A stretch of DNA of 64,000 nt, taken from NCBI RefSeq assembly GCF_000312305.1, contig NZ_HE999447.1, positions 322,073-386,072 on the forward strand, in the 5' to 3' direction. The first letter of the stretch is position 1, and each line of letters begins with the position of its first letter. The stretch comes from Prevotella conceptionensis 9403948 (GTDB lineage: Bacteria; Bacteroidota; Bacteroidia; Bacteroidales; Bacteroidaceae). Of the stretch, positions 26,644-36,164 are shown piece by piece. The position numbers and the translations under genes were made by a program. The notes below the pieces were generated by a model. That model saw nothing but the letters and a program-made list of their open reading frames with translations. It was not told the origin of the DNA and did not search any database.

Positions 26644-26675
26644 TTTGCGAAACTGCATGTTTTTTAGTAATTTTG
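26644..26675 (+). promoter_or_regulatory. Promoter of pheT
   Basis: TTTG (26644-26647), 20 bp, TAATTTTG (26668-26675). The leader is about 32 nt. Confidence 0.82.
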
Positions 26676-26710
26676 CGCATTATTTGGGTATACAAAACAA
26701 CTTTATATAA

Positions 26711-29173
26711 ATGAACATTTCATACAAATGGCTGAAAGAGTATGTCGACTTCGACCTTACACCGCAAAAAACGGCAGAGGTATTGACTTCTTGCGGCCTT
26801 GAAGTAGACTCTGTGGAAGAGGTTCAAACCATCAAAGGTGGCTTGAAAGGACTGTATGTGGGCGAAGTGCTTACATGCGAGGCGCATCCAGACTCCGATC
26901 ACTTACACATCACAACCGTTGACTTGGGCAAGGGCGAACCTTCTCAAATAGTATGCGGCGCACCCAATGTTGCCGCCGGACAAAAGGTAATAGTGGCCGA
27001 TGTGGGTGCCGTGCTTTATGATGGCGACAACGAGTTTGTTATTAAGAAGTCGAAGTTGCGCGGCGTTGAAAGCTTTGGTATGATTTGTGCAGAAGACGAA
27101 ATTGGCGTGGGAACGGCTCACGACGGCATCATCGTTTTGCCTGCCGACGCTAAGGTTGGCCAGCCTGCCGCCGAATATTACCAACTGGAAAGCGACTGGC
27201 TTATCGAGATTGACATAACAGCTAACCATGCCGATGCACTAAGTCATTATGGCGTGGCACGCGACCTGTACGCCTGGTTGGTGCAAAATGGTTATGAAAC
27301 TACATTGAAACGCCCCAGCTGCGATGCCTTCGTGGTAGACAATAACGACCTGCCCATAGATGTAACCATCGAGAATAACGATGCCTGCAAACGCTATGCT
27401 TGCGTATCGATAACCGACTGCGAGGTGAAAGAAAGCCCCGAATGGCTGCAAAACAAGTTGCTTACCATCGGTCTGCGCCCCATCAACAACATTGTAGACA
27501 TCACTAACTACATCATGATGGCCTACGGACAACCCATGCACTGCTTTGATGCCGACATGGTTAAGGGCCACCACATCATTGTAAAGACTCAACCTGAGGG
27601 AACAAAATTCGTTACTCTAGATGGCGAAGAGCATACGCTTGGCCCTTCTGACCTGAGCATCTGCAACGCAGAAGAACCGATGTGTATCGCTGGCGTGTTT
27701 GGTGGAAAAGGCAGCGGAACATACGAAACAACACGCAATGTTGTGTTGGAAAGTGCGTATTTCCACCCAACATGGATTAGGAAAAGCGCACGCCGCCACG
27801 GACTTAGCACCGATTCGAGCTACCGCTTTGAGCGTGGCATCGACCCTAGCGGCACGGTGTATGCCCTGAAACAGGCCGCCATTCTTTGCAAAGAACTGGC
27901 AGGTGGCAAAATATCTATGGAGGTAAAGGACGTTTACCCCGAACCAATAGCCGACTTTGACGTAGACTTGAAATATGCCTATGTGGGGCAAGTTATTGGC
28001 AAAGAGATTGGAAACGATGTTATTAAGCGCATTGTGACGAGTCTTGGCATGCAGGTGGTTGAAGAAACCAACGAAGGTTTGCAACTCAAAGTTCCCGCTT
28101 ACCGCGTAGATGTTCAACGTCCTTGCGACGTTGTGGAAGATATTCTGCGCATCTACGGCTATAATAACGTGGAGATACCCACACAACTGAAAAGTTCGCT
28201 AACGGTACACGGCGACGAAGATAGGGAGCATAAATTGGAAACGCTTATTGGCGAACAACTTGTTGGCTGCGGATTTAACGAGATACTGAACAACTCGTTA
28301 ACGAAGGTGGCCTATTACGAGGGATTGAACAACTACACGGAAGATACTTGCGTGAAACTGCTGAACCCGCTTAGCGCCGACTTGGGCATGATGCGCCAAA
28401 CATTGCTGTTTGGTGGACTGGAAAGCCTTTCGCGCAACGCCAACAGGCAGAACCAAAACCTGCGTTTCTTTGAGTTTGGCAACTGCTATCACTACCATGC
28501 CGACAAAGCAGACGAGGAAAGCCCCATAAAAGCCTACTCGGAAGAAAAGCACTTGGCACTGTGGCTAACGGGTAAACGCGTGGAAGGCTCGTGGATTCAT
28601 CCCGATGAGCAATCTTCGTTCTACGAATTGAACGGCTATGTGCAAAACATCTTCGCTAGACTTGGCATCCCTGCTGGCCTATTGGTTTACGAAAAGAGCG
28701 AAAACAACATCTTTACTTATGCCCTTAAAGTGATGAACAGGGGCGGAAAGGTTGTTGCCGAACTGGGATATGTGGCCGATGGCATTCGCAAGAACTTTGG
28801 TTTGACGAACGAAGTGTTCTTTGCTGACTTGAATTGGACTGCCCTTATTAAGCTGACAAGCAAGAAAGACATAGAATTTAAGGAGATAAGCAAGTTCCCG
28901 GCCGTTAGTCGCGACCTCGCTTTGTTGCTCGATAAGGAAGTGTTGTTTAAGGATGTTGTGGCCGTGGCCACGCAGACGGAGAAGAAATTGCTCAAGAAAG
29001 TTGAGCTGTTCGACGTGTACGAAGGCAAGAATCTGCCGCAAGGCAAGAAGAGTTATGCCGTGAACTTCATCCTGCAAGACGAGAATGCAACACTTAAAGA
29101 CAAGCAGATTGAAAGCATTATGCAGAAGTTGATAGCCAACCTTAAAGGCAAACTTGGAGCTGAATTGCGCTAA
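26711..29173 (+). CDS. pheT: Phenylalanine--tRNA ligase beta subunit
   Basis: This 820-residue subunit starts MNISYKWLKEYVDFDLTP. An EMAP-like tRNA-binding fold follows (about 40-150, VGEVLTCEAHPDSDHLHITTVDLG), then B3/B4 editing (RPINNIVDITNYIM), B5, a catalytic-like core and the ferredoxin-like anticodon-binding domain at the end (FPAVSRDLALLLDKEV). With PheS it charges tRNA-Phe. pheS is not adjacent here, so the subunits are encoded apart, as is common in Bacteroidetes. The gene has its own promoter. Confidence 0.97.
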   Translation: MNISYKWLKEYVDFDLTPQKTAEVLTSCGLEVDSVEEVQTIKGGLKGLYVGEVLTCEAHPDSDHLHITTVDLGKGEPSQIVCGAPNVAAGQKVIVADVGAVLYDGDNEFVIKKSKLRGVESFGMICAEDEIGVGTAHDGIIVLPADAKVGQPAAEYYQLESDWLIEIDITANHADALSHYGVARDLYAWLVQNGYETTLKRPSCDAFVVDNNDLPIDVTIENNDACKRYACVSITDCEVKESPEWLQNKLLTIGLRPINNIVDITNYIMMAYGQPMHCFDADMVKGHHIIVKTQPEGTKFVTLDGEEHTLGPSDLSICNAEEPMCIAGVFGGKGSGTYETTRNVVLESAYFHPTWIRKSARRHGLSTDSSYRFERGIDPSGTVYALKQAAILCKELAGGKISMEVKDVYPEPIADFDVDLKYAYVGQVIGKEIGNDVIKRIVTSLGMQVVEETNEGLQLKVPAYRVDVQRPCDVVEDILRIYGYNNVEIPTQLKSSLTVHGDEDREHKLETLIGEQLVGCGFNEILNNSLTKVAYYEGLNNYTEDTCVKLLNPLSADLGMMRQTLLFGGLESLSRNANRQNQNLRFFEFGNCYHYHADKADEESPIKAYSEEKHLALWLTGKRVEGSWIHPDEQSSFYELNGYVQNIFARLGIPAGLLVYEKSENNIFTYALKVMNRGGKVVAELGYVADGIRKNFGLTNEVFFADLNWTALIKLTSKKDIEFKEISKFPAVSRDLALLLDKEVLFKDVVAVATQTEKKLLKKVELFDVYEGKNLPQGKKSYAVNFILQDENATLKDKQIESIMQKLIANLKGKLGAELR

Positions 29174-29340
29174 ACGGGCTGCAACAAAAGATGCTGGTAA
29201 AGACATCTAACGTAAGAATATAACGATAAAAATAGATAATAATATAGGAGTGAGGCACTGACGCCCTGCTGCATGTTGCACTTATTTTGCCATGCAACGA
29301 TGTTATAAGGGCGCAAACTCGCTCGTAAACGCACAATCCT

Positions 29341-30060
29341 ATGGGAAGAGCATTTGAATATCGCAAGGCTGCGAAACTGAAAAGATGGGGCCATATGGCC
29401 CGCACGTTTACAAAGATAGGTAAACAAATTGCCATTGCCGTAAAGGCAGGAGGCCCCGAACCAGAGAACAACCCTACGCTTAGGGCCATCATCGCGAACG
29501 CGAAACGCGAGAATATGCCCAAAGACAACATCGAAAGGGCTATCAAAAACGCGATGGGTAAAGACCAAAGCGAATATAAAGAGGTGACATACGAGGGCTA
29601 TGGGCCGCATGGTGTGGCCGTATTCGTAGACACGCTTACCGATAACACAACGAGAACGGTGGGCGACGTTCGCTCTATTTTCAACAAGTTCAATGGCAAT
29701 TTGGGTACTTCTGGCTCGCTTTCGTTCCTTTTCGACCATAAGTCGGTGTTCACTTTCAAGAAGAAAGACGGACTGGAAATGGATGAATTGATACTCGATC
29801 TCATTGATTATGGCGTGGAAGACGAATACGATGAGGATGAAGAAACGGGCGAAATAACCATCTATGGCGCTCCTACCAGCTTTGGCGAAATACAAAAACA
29901 CTTGGAAGAAGAGGGCTTTGAAGTTACTGGTGCCGAGTTTACTTACATCCCTAACGACCTGAAAGAGGTAACGGACGAGGAGCGAGAAACTATCGACAAG
30001 ATGGTGGAAAGACTTGAAGAGTTTGACGATGTGCAGACGGTTTACACCAACATGAAGTAA
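29341..30060 (+). CDS. YebC/PmpR family protein
   Basis: This 239-residue protein starts MGRAFEYRKAAKLKRWGHMARTFTK, with the family core NPTLRAIIANAKRENMPKDNIERAI and YEGYGPHGVAVFVD. Members have been described as DNA-binding transcription regulators and, more recently, as factors that relieve ribosome stalling; which applies here cannot be told. The variant GRAFEYRKAAKLKRW is characteristic of the Bacteroidetes branch. It lies 167 bp after pheT and is followed by a strong terminator. Confidence 0.93.
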   Translation: MGRAFEYRKAAKLKRWGHMARTFTKIGKQIAIAVKAGGPEPENNPTLRAIIANAKRENMPKDNIERAIKNAMGKDQSEYKEVTYEGYGPHGVAVFVDTLTDNTTRTVGDVRSIFNKFNGNLGTSGSLSFLFDHKSVFTFKKKDGLEMDELILDLIDYGVEDEYDEDEETGEITIYGAPTSFGEIQKHLEEEGFEVTGAEFTYIPNDLKEVTDEERETIDKMVERLEEFDDVQTVYTNMK

Positions 30061-30139
30061 AAACAAAGCGACATTGCACTGTGGTGGCATGGCTTAGAAA
30101 CTTCTTTCTGGCCACATTCCAACATAATGCTCACTGATA

Positions 30140-30184
30140 GGTTGCGCAAGTTAGGATGTTCAATCCCCTTGCGCAACCTTTTTT
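30140..30184 (+). terminator. Terminator of the yebC-type gene
   Basis: GGTTGCGCAAG (30140-30150) and CTTGCGCAACC (30168-30178) form a perfect 11-bp stem followed by a run of T. Confidence 0.9.
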
Positions 30185-30331
30185 ATTGGATTTTTTCCTT
30201 CTGAAACAGCAGCAGTTGTCTCGCATACAAGCCTAGCTGTGGAACACAAAAAACAGTCGTCACGCGTTATTATTCACCAGCTTTCTTTCCACTAACAAAA
30301 CTTTGTTACAGCGAAAAACATTCTACATACG

Positions 30332-31972
30332 TTATCTCACGATGGTTTTCTTTCCATCAATGATGTATATTCCAGGCGCAAGCGCACCCTTATCACCCGA
30401 TATTCTTTGCCCGTTAAGATTGTATATGGTTGGCAATGGGGCGTTTATTTCATTTTCAAACGTCGGTTGTTGGATGCCATTCGTAACATCCTTTACAACG
30501 ATTGTTTTACCTTCTGCATTCTCTATATCATTGAAATAGGCCTTAAACGCCTTTATTTGTTGATTGCCGAAGAAGGCTTGCAGCTTGTTTTGCCTGTTGA
30601 GATAGTAACTTCCCGCTGGCGGCGTGGTGGCATTAAGCGTTCCCACAAATGGGCTATTGGGGTTTGTTTTGGGCGAATGCACCTGCGTTTGGGCAACAAA
30701 GATGCTCTTCGTATCTGTTTGCGGACTCACTAAATAGGGTTCGCCTGCTTGCATTCCTGCATCTGTTAGCCGTTGGAAAACAACGTTATTTCCTTCCACA
30801 TAAGCAAACTTCGCAATGACCGCTGCTTGTCCGAAAATGCTTTTCACCTCACTGGCAGAGAGCGAAACGGGCAATGTAAGGGTGTTGAACACGCCTTGTT
30901 TAAGTGCTTGATGAATTTGTACGTTTACGTTTTGCGCCTCTCCATACGTGTTTAGCTTGTCATCGTAATAGTTTATGGTTACATCTTGGGCCGTGAGCGG
31001 GTACAAGATAAGGGTTGTGCCTTGTGGAATAACAATTCCATAACAATCTATTTCCGCCCCATTGTAAGCAAAACAAGACACGCCTGCTCGCAGATCGGCC
31101 AGCTTATACTTCTCGTTGGCGGTGAACGACGTATGAACCCAGCTGTAAGTATACTCAGACAACTTGTTGAAAGGCACGTTTGGAGCCGATGCGCTTTGGC
31201 CTGAAACCTTTCTTAGATTTATCCTTTCAACGGCATTGATGGTGGGGAGGGCATCCACTTCTTCGTAAACACCGCGCACTTCGCCCGTAACGAGGTCGCC
31301 TCTTTGCCAATCGCCACGCTTGGAAACCAACACACGAATAAGTGCGGTATGGTCTTTCACAAACAATTCTGCATCATTACTGCCCAACACTAGTGCCTTG
31401 TTCATTTTCAATGTCGCAGCTTTCCCATGCTCCGTTTGTTTGAAACTGGCGATGTCGGCAATGGTTTCTTCTTCTTTTGGTCTGTCCTCGTTGGGGTCTG
31501 TTGTTGGTGGTGTCTGCCCTTCTTCGTACGCTATCTCTACTTTTTCGAGCGAAAATGTCTTGCCCCTTGGCGGATAAACCGTGATAACCAACTGCTGTGT
31601 GTTGCCTTGCCAAACATTATCAGCCGTCAATTTACCACTCGACACCTCCATTTCTCCTGCTTTCGGCAGAACTTCTTTGCCCGATTTGAGGAAATGGAGA
31701 GTTACTTTTCGCATGTTTTTCTGTGCGGCAATAATGAGCGTGTTGTTGCTGTACAAGCGCGCATAGCCCCAATTTACGGGCACAACCCTACCCTCACCCC
31801 TGCTGAAAGTGAGCAACACCCCACCTTGCTCAACGGTAGTGAGGGGATAACTTTGGCCTTTCCTAACCTTGGGCATTAGTTTGGTAAGGTCTAACACTTC
31901 TGCGCGCATGCCTACAATGCCGCAAACGCAGGCAAACAACAAGATAAAAGTTCTTATGTACAGATGTTTCAT
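30332..31972 (-). CDS. Secreted protein with Prevotella-type C-terminal tail, function unknown
   Basis: This 546-residue protein has a signal peptide (about 1-24, ending MRAE). Its beta-rich N-terminal domain includes GYARLYSNNTLIIAAQKNM. A Pro/Thr/Glu linker sits near residue 155 and an OB-like segment covers about 170-270 (TALIRVLVSKRGDWQRGDLVTGEVRG). A further beta domain follows, and the end is IYNLNGQRISG...GIYIIDGKKTIVR. That C-terminus is the widespread Prevotella surface-protein tail, also on the small protein at 25092. The enzymatic role, if any, is unknown. A -7 box TATATTTG (minus strand 32012-32005) and a palindrome lie upstream. Confidence 0.8.
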   Translation of the reverse strand: MKHLYIRTFILLFACVCGIVGMRAEVLDLTKLMPKVRKGQSYPLTTVEQGGVLLTFSRGEGRVVPVNWGYARLYSNNTLIIAAQKNMRKVTLHFLKSGKEVLPKAGEMEVSSGKLTADNVWQGNTQQLVITVYPPRGKTFSLEKVEIAYEEGQTPPTTDPNEDRPKEEETIADIASFKQTEHGKAATLKMNKALVLGSNDAELFVKDHTALIRVLVSKRGDWQRGDLVTGEVRGVYEEVDALPTINAVERINLRKVSGQSASAPNVPFNKLSEYTYSWVHTSFTANEKYKLADLRAGVSCFAYNGAEIDCYGIVIPQGTTLILYPLTAQDVTINYYDDKLNTYGEAQNVNVQIHQALKQGVFNTLTLPVSLSASEVKSIFGQAAVIAKFAYVEGNNVVFQRLTDAGMQAGEPYLVSPQTDTKSIFVAQTQVHSPKTNPNSPFVGTLNATTPPAGSYYLNRQNKLQAFFGNQQIKAFKAYFNDIENAEGKTIVVKDVTNGIQQPTFENEINAPLPTIYNLNGQRISGDKGALAPGIYIIDGKKTIVR

Positions 31973-32004
31973 GGTTATTAGTAGGTATTAATTAGTTAAT
32001 GATG

Positions 32005-32033
32005 CAAATATAGTTGTTTTGCAAATATTTGCA
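32005..32033 (-). promoter_or_regulatory. -7 box with operator-like palindrome
   Basis: On the minus strand TATATTTG (32012-32005) is the -7 box. The perfect 14-bp palindrome TGCAAATATTTGCA (32020-32033) sits where the -33 element should be, and no TTTG occurs at proper spacing. This suggests a regulator binds there. Confidence 0.55.
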
Positions 32034-32129
32034 TATCACAAAGCAGAAAGATGTAATGAATTAAGCAAAGTTTAACACTAAGGATGGATTTATGGGGAAT
32101 TAAAGGGAGTTTTAGAACAGCAGACAATG

Positions 32130-32158
32130 AAAAAAGGAAGACTAAAGTCCCCCTTTTT
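32130..32158 (-). terminator. Terminator after the TPR gene
   Basis: On the minus strand AAAAAGGGGGACT folds on AGTCTTCCTTTTTT with G-U wobbles and a 2-3 nt loop, ending in T-rich sequence. Confidence 0.7.
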
Positions 32159-32204
32159 ATAAGTCCACCCCGTTACAACAAGCACTTTAAGTGAAAAACA
32201 AAAG

Positions 32205-32885
32205 CTACCGCCGCTTACATCGTTTGTAGAGTTCGGCAAGCTCCGCACGCGGTACGCCCATCTTTGTAAGCCTGTTAAGTTCTTGCATAGCCTTATCAAA
32301 CTGTTTCATGTCGATGAGCGTTTCCACCTTATATATATAGTATTCGGTATTGGTGTTATCTTTTGATATGGCCTGCTCGTAATCGAACAAAGCCAATTGC
32401 AGCATGCCCCTTTCTCGTTCAATCCCTGCACGTACAGCGTAGGCCAAAGCCTTATCAGCGTGTTGGTTCACCAATCTGTTCGCCAAATCAAGGGCCTCAG
32501 TGTGCCGTTTCATCTTTTGATTTAAAAGGGCAAGGGCCACCAATGTTTCAAAGTTGCCCGGAATATGCACCAATAGCTTTTCGTAATCGGCCTTAGCCAG
32601 GTCGTAACGGCGCATCCGTTCGTATGCAAAGGCTCTGAAATACAATGCCGTTGCGTTGTTGGGAAAACGCGTTAAGACGTTGTCGTACTCGTCTTTGGCG
32701 TATTGCCATTGTTCCAATTGCAGGTTCAGAGCCGCTTTTCGCAAGCGTAAGTCAACAGAATCGGGGTGCATGTCGGCCTCCTTAGCCAACACGGCAATGC
32801 TGTCGCGCAACTCTTTCTTTGTCTGTGCGGCAACATTAAAGCTTATTGTGGCGACCAAGAAGGCCAAAATTATGTTTCGTTTCAT
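32205..32885 (-). CDS. Secreted TPR protein
   Basis: This 226-residue protein has a signal peptide (about 1-20, ending VAAQ) followed by about five tetratricopeptide repeats, seen as alternating helices with the A/G/Y/F/A/P pattern (for example ALYFRAFAYERMRRYDLAKADYEKLL). It is predicted periplasmic and is probably a scaffold for protein-protein contacts. It lies 80 bp beyond dnaB on the same strand and ends at a terminator. No partner can be named. Confidence 0.85.
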   Translation of the reverse strand: MKRNIILAFLVATISFNVAAQTKKELRDSIAVLAKEADMHPDSVDLRLRKAALNLQLEQWQYAKDEYDNVLTRFPNNATALYFRAFAYERMRRYDLAKADYEKLLVHIPGNFETLVALALLNQKMKRHTEALDLANRLVNQHADKALAYAVRAGIERERGMLQLALFDYEQAISKDNTNTEYYIYKVETLIDMKQFDKAMQELNRLTKMGVPRAELAELYKRCKRR

Positions 32886-32943
32886 TTCTTATATGCTGAG
32901 AATGGAGGGGTATTTTGTTTGCCAATCTCGTTATTCCCTTACT

Positions 32944-32968
32944 TTAAAGAACGCTGCAAGGAGCGTTA
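32944..32968 (-). terminator. Hairpin at the 3' end of dnaB
   Basis: AACGCT and AGCGTT (32950-32955 and 32962-32967) form a 6-bp hairpin that overlaps the dnaB stop codon and is followed on the minus strand by CTTTAAAG. It is small and may be leaky, which would allow read-through into the TPR gene. Confidence 0.45.
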
Positions 32969-34444
32969 GAACGGCATCGGTTCATCGTTCATACGCGAAC
33001 CAATCAAGCCGCCACCATCGTCGGGCAGAGCGGGTTGCGAGGGGGTATCGTCGGGGTTTTCAAACCTCGTGTACTGCCCTTTAAAGGTAAGCAGCACGTC
33101 GCCCGTGGCACCTTTACGGTGTTTGGCAATGATAATTTGCGCCATTCCGTGCAAGTCGTTACCCTTATCGTCTTCAAATATATGGTAGTATTCGGGGCGA
33201 TGCACAAACAAAACCATGTCGGCATCCTGCTCAATGGCACCCGACTCGCGCAAGTCGCTCAGCTGTGGACGCTTTCCTTCAAGGCCTTCACGATTCTCTA
33301 CGTTACGACTAAGCTGCGACAACGCAATGACGGGGATGTTTAACTCCTTGGCTAAGCCTTTAAGCGAACGGCTGATGGTTGACACTTCTTCTTGTCGGCT
33401 GCCGAATTTCATGCCGTTGGCATTCATCAGCTGCAAATAGTCTATCATGATAACGCCCACACCTTTCTCTCTAACCAAACGGCGTGCCTTGGTTCGCAGT
33501 TCGAAAACAGAGAGACCAGGCGTGTCGTCCACGTACACTTGTGCCCCTTGTAGGTTACGCAACCGTTTGTCAAGTCGGTCCCATTCATCGGGCGTTAACT
33601 GTCCGTTAAGTATCTTACTGCCCACAATCTCGCATACATTGGATATAAGTCGGTTAACAAGCTGCACGTTATTCATTTCGAGCGAGAAAAATCCGATGGG
33701 CACTTGTGCATCTACGGCGATGTTCTTAGCCAAACTTAGCGCAAAGGACGTCTTACCCATTGCAGGGCGGCCGGCAATGATAATCAGGTCGGACGGTTGC
33801 CAACCCGACGTTATCTCGTCTAGTTTGGTATAACCTGTGGGCACTCCCGTCATGCCACCGCTATTGGCCGAGGCCTTTTGCAGTATGTCGATAGCCTGCT
33901 TTATCACGGGGTCTATCTGCGTAAAGTCCTGCCGCATGTTCTTCTGAGATAGTTCGAAGAGCGCGCCCTCGGCCTCTTGCATCAGATTTTCAACGTCGAT
34001 ACTCTCGTCGAAAGCCTTTGTTTCGATGTTACTGGCAAAAGAAATAAGTTGACGAGCCAAGAACTTGTGGGCAAGTATGGCCGCATGGTACTCAATATGG
34101 GCCGAAGATGCCACTTGCGAGCTGAGTTCCACCACATAAGGTGCGCCGCCAACGTCGTCGATGGTGCCGTCGCGTTTCAGTTGTTCGGTAACGGTCATGA
34201 TGTCAACAGGCTTTTCGTCCATGTTGAGCGACCTTATGGCGGTGTATATCTTCTGGTGTCGGGGTTCGTAAAAGGTTTCGGGATGCAACATCTCGCTTAC
34301 CACGGCGAAAGCGTCCTTGTCTATCATCAAGGCACCCAGCACCACCCTTTCCAAGTCTAGTGCTTGGGGCGGCAAGTGTCCGTAGGTGTTGTCAACGGGC
34401 ACCGATTTTTTCGTTCTTCTGTTCGTATTGCTTGTTTCGGGCAT
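32966..34444 (-). CDS. dnaB: Replicative DNA helicase DnaB
   Basis: This 492-residue helicase has an N-terminal primase-interaction domain (LPPQALDLERVVLGALMID) and a RecA-like ATPase with Walker A GRPAMGKTSFAL at about 220. Also visible are the VIMIDYLQLM Walker B and the conserved RPQLSDLRESGAIEQDADMV segment. It unwinds DNA ahead of the replisome as a hexamer. No intein or unusual insert is seen. A -7 box (TAAATTTG, minus strand 34673-34666) would give a leader of about 215 nt. Confidence 0.97.
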   Translation of the reverse strand: MPETSNTNRRTKKSVPVDNTYGHLPPQALDLERVVLGALMIDKDAFAVVSEMLHPETFYEPRHQKIYTAIRSLNMDEKPVDIMTVTEQLKRDGTIDDVGGAPYVVELSSQVASSAHIEYHAAILAHKFLARQLISFASNIETKAFDESIDVENLMQEAEGALFELSQKNMRQDFTQIDPVIKQAIDILQKASANSGGMTGVPTGYTKLDEITSGWQPSDLIIIAGRPAMGKTSFALSLAKNIAVDAQVPIGFFSLEMNNVQLVNRLISNVCEIVGSKILNGQLTPDEWDRLDKRLRNLQGAQVYVDDTPGLSVFELRTKARRLVREKGVGVIMIDYLQLMNANGMKFGSRQEEVSTISRSLKGLAKELNIPVIALSQLSRNVENREGLEGKRPQLSDLRESGAIEQDADMVLFVHRPEYYHIFEDDKGNDLHGMAQIIIAKHRKGATGDVLLTFKGQYTRFENPDDTPSQPALPDDGGGLIGSRMNDEPMPF

Positions 34445-34778
34445 GTTCTATTATGTTTATATCGTGTGTTGTCCCCTATCGTTCGGGGCGTTTCTCAATC
34501 AACAATTTGGCCGTTCGCAACATGTATATCTCTTCTTCGCAACACCGGCACAACGCGCAGCAGCGTGCAACAAGCAGGCCTAAGCCGATGTTATATTGCG
34601 GGAAGAGCATAACCGAATGTGGTGCGGCATGTATTCTGCACCTTGTTCAAAAGCGAACGTAGGTACAAATTTACCAAAAATAATGCGATTAGCGATGCTC
34701 GTTGCGAAAAACATGCTGCACTTTGGTGCAACCTTTAATTTAATTTGACCAATATAAAGTCGTTGCGCAAAAATGTGT

Positions 34779-34786
34779 TACCTTTG
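34779..34786 (+). promoter_or_regulatory. -7 element for ispE
   Basis: TACCTTTG followed by C, about 25 bp before the ATG. There is no TTTG at proper distance; a TTG at 34763-34765 is too close. Confidence 0.5.
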
Positions 34787-34810
34787 CATAGTTAACAATC
34801 AAGACAATTT

Positions 34811-35650
34811 ATGATTACATTTCCCTGTGCAAAGATAAACCTAGGACTGAACATTGTGGCCAAACGCAATGATGGCTATCACGACTTAGAGACGGTTTTC
34901 TACCCCGTTCCGCTAACCGATGCCCTGGAAGTAAAGCTGATGGACGAGCAGTTTCCGTCTGAAGTGGCGTGCGACTTGAAGGTTACAGGCAACACCCTTG
35001 TAGGCGACGAGCAGCAGAACTTGGTGTGTAAGGCCTACAATTTGTTGGCGCGCGACTTCTCTATGCCACGCATACACGCACATCTTCATAAGCGTATTCC
35101 CTCGCAAGCAGGCTTAGGCGGCGGTTCGAGCGATGCCGCATTTATGATAAGGCTACTAGACGAGCGTTTCAGGCTGAACATCGGCAATGCAGAAATGGAG
35201 CGATACGCCGCCCAACTTGGGGCCGACTGCACCTTTTTCGTTACGGCCGAGCCATCGTTCGCCACAGGAAAGGGCGAAATTCTCGAACCAGTAGACACGC
35301 CACAACACAACCTTAACAGCTATTTCTTGGCTATCGTGAAACCCGATGTGGCAGTTTCTACTGCCGAGGCCTTTAAGCACATTGTGCCTAAGCGGCCTGC
35401 CAAATGCTGTCGCGACATTGTTAGGCAGCCCATAGCAACGTGGAAAGACGAGTTGACGAACGATTTTGAACAGTCGGTGTTTGCCATTTACCCCGAACTA
35501 GCCAACATTAAGCGCGAACTTTACGCGCAAGGAGCGTTATATGCGCAAATGTCGGGCAGCGGAAGTGCCATTTTCGGATTGTTCGAGCAACGCCCAAAAG
35601 AAGTGGAACACCAGTTTAAAGACCACTTCGTTTACATCACGCAACTATAA
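34811..35650 (+). CDS. ispE: 4-diphosphocytidyl-2-C-methyl-D-erythritol kinase
   Basis: This 279-residue GHMP kinase starts CAKINLGLNIVAKRNDGYHDLETVFYP. It has the ATP-binding PSQAGLGGGSSDAAF and the C-terminal MSGSGSAIFGLF. It phosphorylates CDP-methylerythritol in the non-mevalonate isoprenoid pathway. It is single and flanked by non-coding DNA, followed by an array of small palindromes. Confidence 0.95.
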   Translation: MITFPCAKINLGLNIVAKRNDGYHDLETVFYPVPLTDALEVKLMDEQFPSEVACDLKVTGNTLVGDEQQNLVCKAYNLLARDFSMPRIHAHLHKRIPSQAGLGGGSSDAAFMIRLLDERFRLNIGNAEMERYAAQLGADCTFFVTAEPSFATGKGEILEPVDTPQHNLNSYFLAIVKPDVAVSTAEAFKHIVPKRPAKCCRDIVRQPIATWKDELTNDFEQSVFAIYPELANIKRELYAQGALYAQMSGSGSAIFGLFEQRPKEVEHQFKDHFVYITQL

Positions 35651-35746
35651 AGCAGTACGGTTTCGCACTTTATAGGCACAAAGAATTGCCCTTGGAATGC
35701 TGGTTGTACACCGCCGTTTTGTTGGCAAAGTGTTAGTGAAAACTAT

Positions 35747-35866
35747 TTGTACTGCGGCTACAAACTATCTTGTAGTCGCACTACAAACGGCTTGTAGTGC
35801 GGGTACAAGCGTCTTGTAGTGTCAGTACAAGCACTTTGTAGTGCCAGTACAAGGGGGCTTGTACTG
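35747..35866. repeat. Tandem palindromes, 22-23-bp period
   Basis: Five 17-bp hyphenated palindromes of the form TTGTASTGNNNSTACAA start at 35747, 35770, 35792, 35814 and 35836, with a half unit at 35859. Arms are TTGTA/TACAA; in the second unit they extend to TTGTAGT/ACTACAA. The spacers are 5-6 bp and differ in sequence. There is no ORF. Confidence 0.9.
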
Positions 35867-36030
35867 ATGTTATAGTCAAAAAATAATTGGATTTGCAAAG
35901 CTATTGGCGCATCGTAAACAAACAAAAGTCCTCCTTATCTTCTGCGTAAGGGTTTATTGATGCCCTGCTACGCAACGTTTTGCATTCTTCTAACAACAAT
36001 TCGCCAAAAGCAATTCTGTTTGAAAAGTAA

Positions 36031-36076
36031 TTCACCCTTTCGGTAGAATAGCCGTGTATTCTGCCGAAAGGGTGAA
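36031..36076 (-). terminator. Long hairpin terminating the DASS gene
   Basis: TTCACCCTTTCGGTAGAATA (36031-36050) pairs with 36057-36076 over 20 bp with one wobble and a 6-nt loop. On the minus strand it lies about 90 bp past the transporter stop, followed by TTACTTTTC. It may also block transcription from ispE on the other strand. Confidence 0.75.
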
Positions 36077-36164
36077 CTATTATATCCATATATAAAAGCC
36101 CTTGGCTTTGAAGAACAAGCCTTTAAAGTTGGCCTTATTTGGGAACTGAAGAGCTGACAAGACT

